NCBI GenBank assembly: GCA_964625465.1
Contig: CAZVFD010000047.1
Coordinates: 1-5,635, forward strand
Direction: 5' to 3'
Source: CAZLFQ01 sp964625465
GTDB taxonomy: Bacteria > Pseudomonadota > Alphaproteobacteria > Rickettsiales > Midichloriaceae
DNA: 5,635 nt
Part shown: piece after piece, positions 3,862 through 5,635 of the stretch
How positions within the stretch are numbered: position 1 is the stretch's first letter
How the letters are laid out: each line of letters opens with the position of its first letter
Translations under genes and position numbers: made by a program
Notes under the pieces: model-generated
Told to the model about the DNA's origin: nothing
Seen by the model: the letters and a program-made list of their open reading frames with translations, nothing else
Databases searched by the model: none

Positions 3862-4788
3862 TCAAACCACAGATCTTGCAACAACTTCAGGTTTTGACAC
3901 GGCATATAAAGCTTGAGTTACAACGTATTCAGTACTTCCACCTCGGGTAATAACGCCACCAGAAAATTGAGCCATCAATTGCTGCCCATCCATTTCAATA
4001 GGCACCCACAAACAAACACTGGCATTCCCTATCACAACATTGCTCATAAGCAACGACGAGACTTGGGCATTTAAAGCATTTAACATACTTTGCAAACCCA
4101 CCGCCTTTGTCATTTCAACTGGCATCGGACTTGGGGCAGCATCCAATGCGGCAACAAAAGCTGAATGAGAAGTTCTTTGGCCAAGAATTTTTTCATTTAA
4201 ACTACATAGCCAGCTTGGCGGATTTTTAATCTCTTCTATAATTTCAAGTACCTTATCCAGAGTACTTATTTCAACATCATCATTTAAAAGTAATGTACCT
4301 AATCTATCTGGAATAGCTCTAGATACTCCCATTTCCATTTTAACAAGGTGTTTAGCCAACCGCATTGTAGTTATGGCATCTAAGTCTTGACCAAGTGAAA
4401 TCGACGCAAGTCTATTTCTAATATCCGATACGAAGCTTCCTTTTGTAGGATCTAGACTGATACTTGGAAACGCATCAAGCATATCAAAAAATTGATTTGC
4501 CGACATATCCTTAAGCTGCTTCTTAATTGCCTCTTTAAATTGAATAAAAGCAAAAGTTACAAATCTTTTAGCGAAGGAATCTTTAGCATCTTCCTTACCA
4601 GATTTTGCAGCCCACTTCTCTCTATACTCAGCAAGTTTATTGATTATAGGCACTATATCATCGGGCTTAACTTCATTCTGCTTGAAAAGCTGAACCAATT
4701 TAGAAAATGCCGCATCTAATTTTTTGCCAGTCGTTCCTTTTTCTAGGTCACTTATAAACCCATCAATGGCTTCAATAATTTTATGCAT
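3862..4788 (-). CDS. Hypothetical protein, 308 residues, mostly helical
   Basis: I do not recognise this protein. Residues 1-190 are charged and amphipathic, probably a helical bundle, with Lys-rich stretches at 16-36 and 53-90. A short Pro-rich turn (190-192) and SWLC (192-195) follow. Residues 225-290 carry alternating hydrophobic segments (SSLLMSNVVIGNASVCLWVPIEM and later GGVITRGGSTEYVVTQALY) that look beta-rich. No signal peptide, transmembrane helix, Walker motif or catalytic signature is visible. The ATG at 4788 is preceded by AAAAGG five bases upstream, a fair ribosome binding site. The gene faces away from uvrA across about 120 bases and stands alone. Its 3' end stops 14 bases short of a palindromic element. 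Lineage-specific or host-related function is possible but unsupported. Confidence 0.8.
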   Translation of the reverse strand: MHKIIEAIDGFISDLEKGTTGKKLDAAFSKLVQLFKQNEVKPDDIVPIINKLAEYREKWAAKSGKEDAKDSFAKRFVTFAFIQFKEAIKKQLKDMSANQFFDMLDAFPSISLDPTKGSFVSDIRNRLASISLGQDLDAITTMRLAKHLVKMEMGVSRAIPDRLGTLLLNDDVEISTLDKVLEIIEEIKNPPSWLCSLNEKILGQRTSHSAFVAALDAAPSPMPVEMTKAVGLQSMLNALNAQVSSLLMSNVVIGNASVCLWVPIEMDGQQLMAQFSGGVITRGGSTEYVVTQALYAVSKPEVVARSVV

Positions 4789-4822
4789 ATATACCTTTTG
4801 TTTTTTAATAGACTAGTCACAT

Positions 4823-4828
4823 ATTTTA
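4823..4828 (-). promoter_or_regulatory. Candidate -10 box for the 308-residue gene
   Basis: On the minus strand TAAAAT (5 of 6 matches to TATAAT) lies 34 bases before the ATG. The best -35 at a 16-bp spacing is the poor TTCAAT. A better -35-like TTGTCA nearby lacks a -10 at the right distance. Weak call. Confidence 0.25.
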
Positions 4829-4845
4829 TGTTTTGACAATACCTA

Positions 4846-4874
4846 TTGAATAATATTAAAACCCCTGTTATACT
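4846..4874 (+). promoter_or_regulatory. Extended -10 promoter of uvrA
   Basis: TTGAAT (4846-4851) and TATACT (4869-4874, 5 of 6) are exactly 17 bp apart, and TGT at 4866-4868 makes an extended -10. The start would be near 4881, about 30 bases before the ATG. Neither an alphaproteobacterial LexA box (GTTC-N7-GTTC) nor an E. coli type CTG-N10-CAG is visible here, so SOS control is not supported by the sequence. Confidence 0.6.
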
Positions 4875-4910
4875 CTTACAATTCAGCAATCAAATAGTGT
4901 TAAGTTAATC

Positions 4911-5635
4911 ATGAAAACTCTCTCTGTCCGCGGTGCAAAGGTTCATAATTTAAAAAATGTAAATGTCGACATCCCTAAGGATCAATTAGTTGTTATAACT
5001 GGTGTCAGCGGCTCGGGAAAATCGTCTCTTGCATTTGATACAATTTACGCAGAAGGACAAAGAAGATATGTGGAAAGTTTGTCTGCATACGCTAGACAAT
5101 TCTTAGATATTCAAGACAAACCTGACGTTGAACTTATCACTGGTCTTTCTCCATCAATCGCTATTGACCAAAAAACAACTTCAAGAAATCCACGCTCAAC
5201 AGTTTCAACTGCAACTGAGATTTATGATTACTTAAGATTATTATACGCAAGAATTGGTATTCCATACTCTCCTGCAACTGGCAAACCTATCGAAAAGCAA
5301 ACTTCCTCACAAATGGTGGAAGTTATAAATGAATTACCCAATGGCACAAAATTATATGTGCTCTCTCCTATTGTAAAAGGTCAAAAAGGTGAGCACCGAA
5401 AAGAATTCTTACAACTACAAAAACAAGGTTATCAGCGTGTGAAAGTTGATGGCATCATCTATGATTTCGATGAACTACCAATCATTGATAAGAACACAAA
5501 ACACGATATTGAAGTTGTTGTTGATCGTCTCCAACTAGATGACTCACTTGGCAACAGGCTGTCTGATAGCGTTGAAGCCGCACTAAAACTTAGCAATGGG
5601 TTACTGGGAATCGAAATTGTATCGCTTCCAAAAGG
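4911..5635 (+). CDS. uvrA: UvrA, excinuclease ABC subunit A, N-terminal part
   Basis: The first 241 codons of UvrA, the damage-recognition ATPase of nucleotide excision repair, which works with UvrB and then UvrC. It opens with SVRGAKVHNLKNV (5-17), has Walker A GVSGSGKSS (31-39, Lys37), and continues with FDTIYAEGQRRYVESLSAYARQFL (42-65) and the QKTTSRNPRSTV stretch (87-98). It then enters the UvrB-binding region (KGQKGEHRKEF near 146-156, HDIEVVVDRL near 178-187). YSPATGKPI (118-126) is the alphaproteobacterial variant of a site that has Cys in E. coli (recalled RCPDHDVPL). The zinc-finger insertions, ABC signature and second ATPase lie beyond the window. The start is fixed by family alignment; the ribosome binding site is weak. 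The frame is open to the window end. Confidence 0.97.
   Translation, partial: MKTLSVRGAKVHNLKNVNVDIPKDQLVVITGVSGSGKSSLAFDTIYAEGQRRYVESLSAYARQFLDIQDKPDVELITGLSPSIAIDQKTTSRNPRSTVSTATEIYDYLRLLYARIGIPYSPATGKPIEKQTSSQMVEVINELPNGTKLYVLSPIVKGQKGEHRKEFLQLQKQGYQRVKVDGIIYDFDELPIIDKNTKHDIEVVVDRLQLDDSLGNRLSDSVEAALKLSNGLLGIEIVSLPK

Noticed and set aside
3744..3950. Plus-strand 68-codon open frame across the palindromic element
   Set aside because: It starts at a TTG without a ribosome binding site and overlaps the end of the 308-residue gene in antisense.
4492..4719. Plus-strand 75-codon open frame
   Set aside because: It is antisense within the 308-residue gene, with no independent support.
4839..4910. 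LexA (SOS) box upstream of uvrA
   Set aside because: No GTTC-N7-GTTC is present, and the only CTG...CAG pair has 16 rather than 10 bases between its halves.

Overview
The window looks like chromosomal DNA of an AT-rich alphaproteobacterium, most likely in or near the Rickettsiales or another host-associated lineage. The best evidence is the N-terminal part of UvrA, whose signature around residues 118-126 (YSPATGKPI in place of the gammaproteobacterial Cys-containing version) is the alphaproteobacterial form. The HemF tail and the palindromic repeat near 3780-3850 fit this placement. The placement is inferred from remembered family sequences; no search was run.

Left part (1-1492, + strand): the 3' end of hemF (oxygen-dependent coproporphyrinogen III oxidase) carries an in-frame TGA at 4-6. 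It overlaps yqgE (126-704) by an ATGA junction. Next is a 219-residue protein of unknown function (783-1442) with a helical body and an acidic Val/Pro/Thr repeat tail. It has its own promoter candidate, a strong ribosome binding site and a clear intrinsic terminator.

Middle part (1504-3158, - strand): a tRNA-Thr(CGU) gene with encoded CCA, an alpha/beta hydrolase of the proline iminopeptidase type, and a complete YefM-YoeB type toxin-antitoxin pair. The pair's promoter is overlaid by two GTAC-centred palindromes exactly 12 bp apart. The toxin start codon lies inside a perfect 13-bp inverted repeat, so toxin translation is probably coupled to antitoxin translation.

Right part (3194-5635): a 123-residue orphan gene on the + strand with a textbook promoter and terminator, diverging from the toxin-antitoxin operon. 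Then come a roughly 70-bp imperfect palindrome, a 308-residue orphan gene on the - strand, and the divergent start of uvrA (nucleotide excision repair), which runs off the window.

The housekeeping genes (hemF-yqgE, tRNA-Thr, uvrA) frame an accessory-looking segment (about 1650-4790) with a toxin-antitoxin module, two unrecognised genes and a repeat. No integrase, transposase, CRISPR array or duplicated attachment site is visible. The most informative observations are the hairpin over the toxin start codon, the two-palindrome operator and the damaged-looking hemF end.
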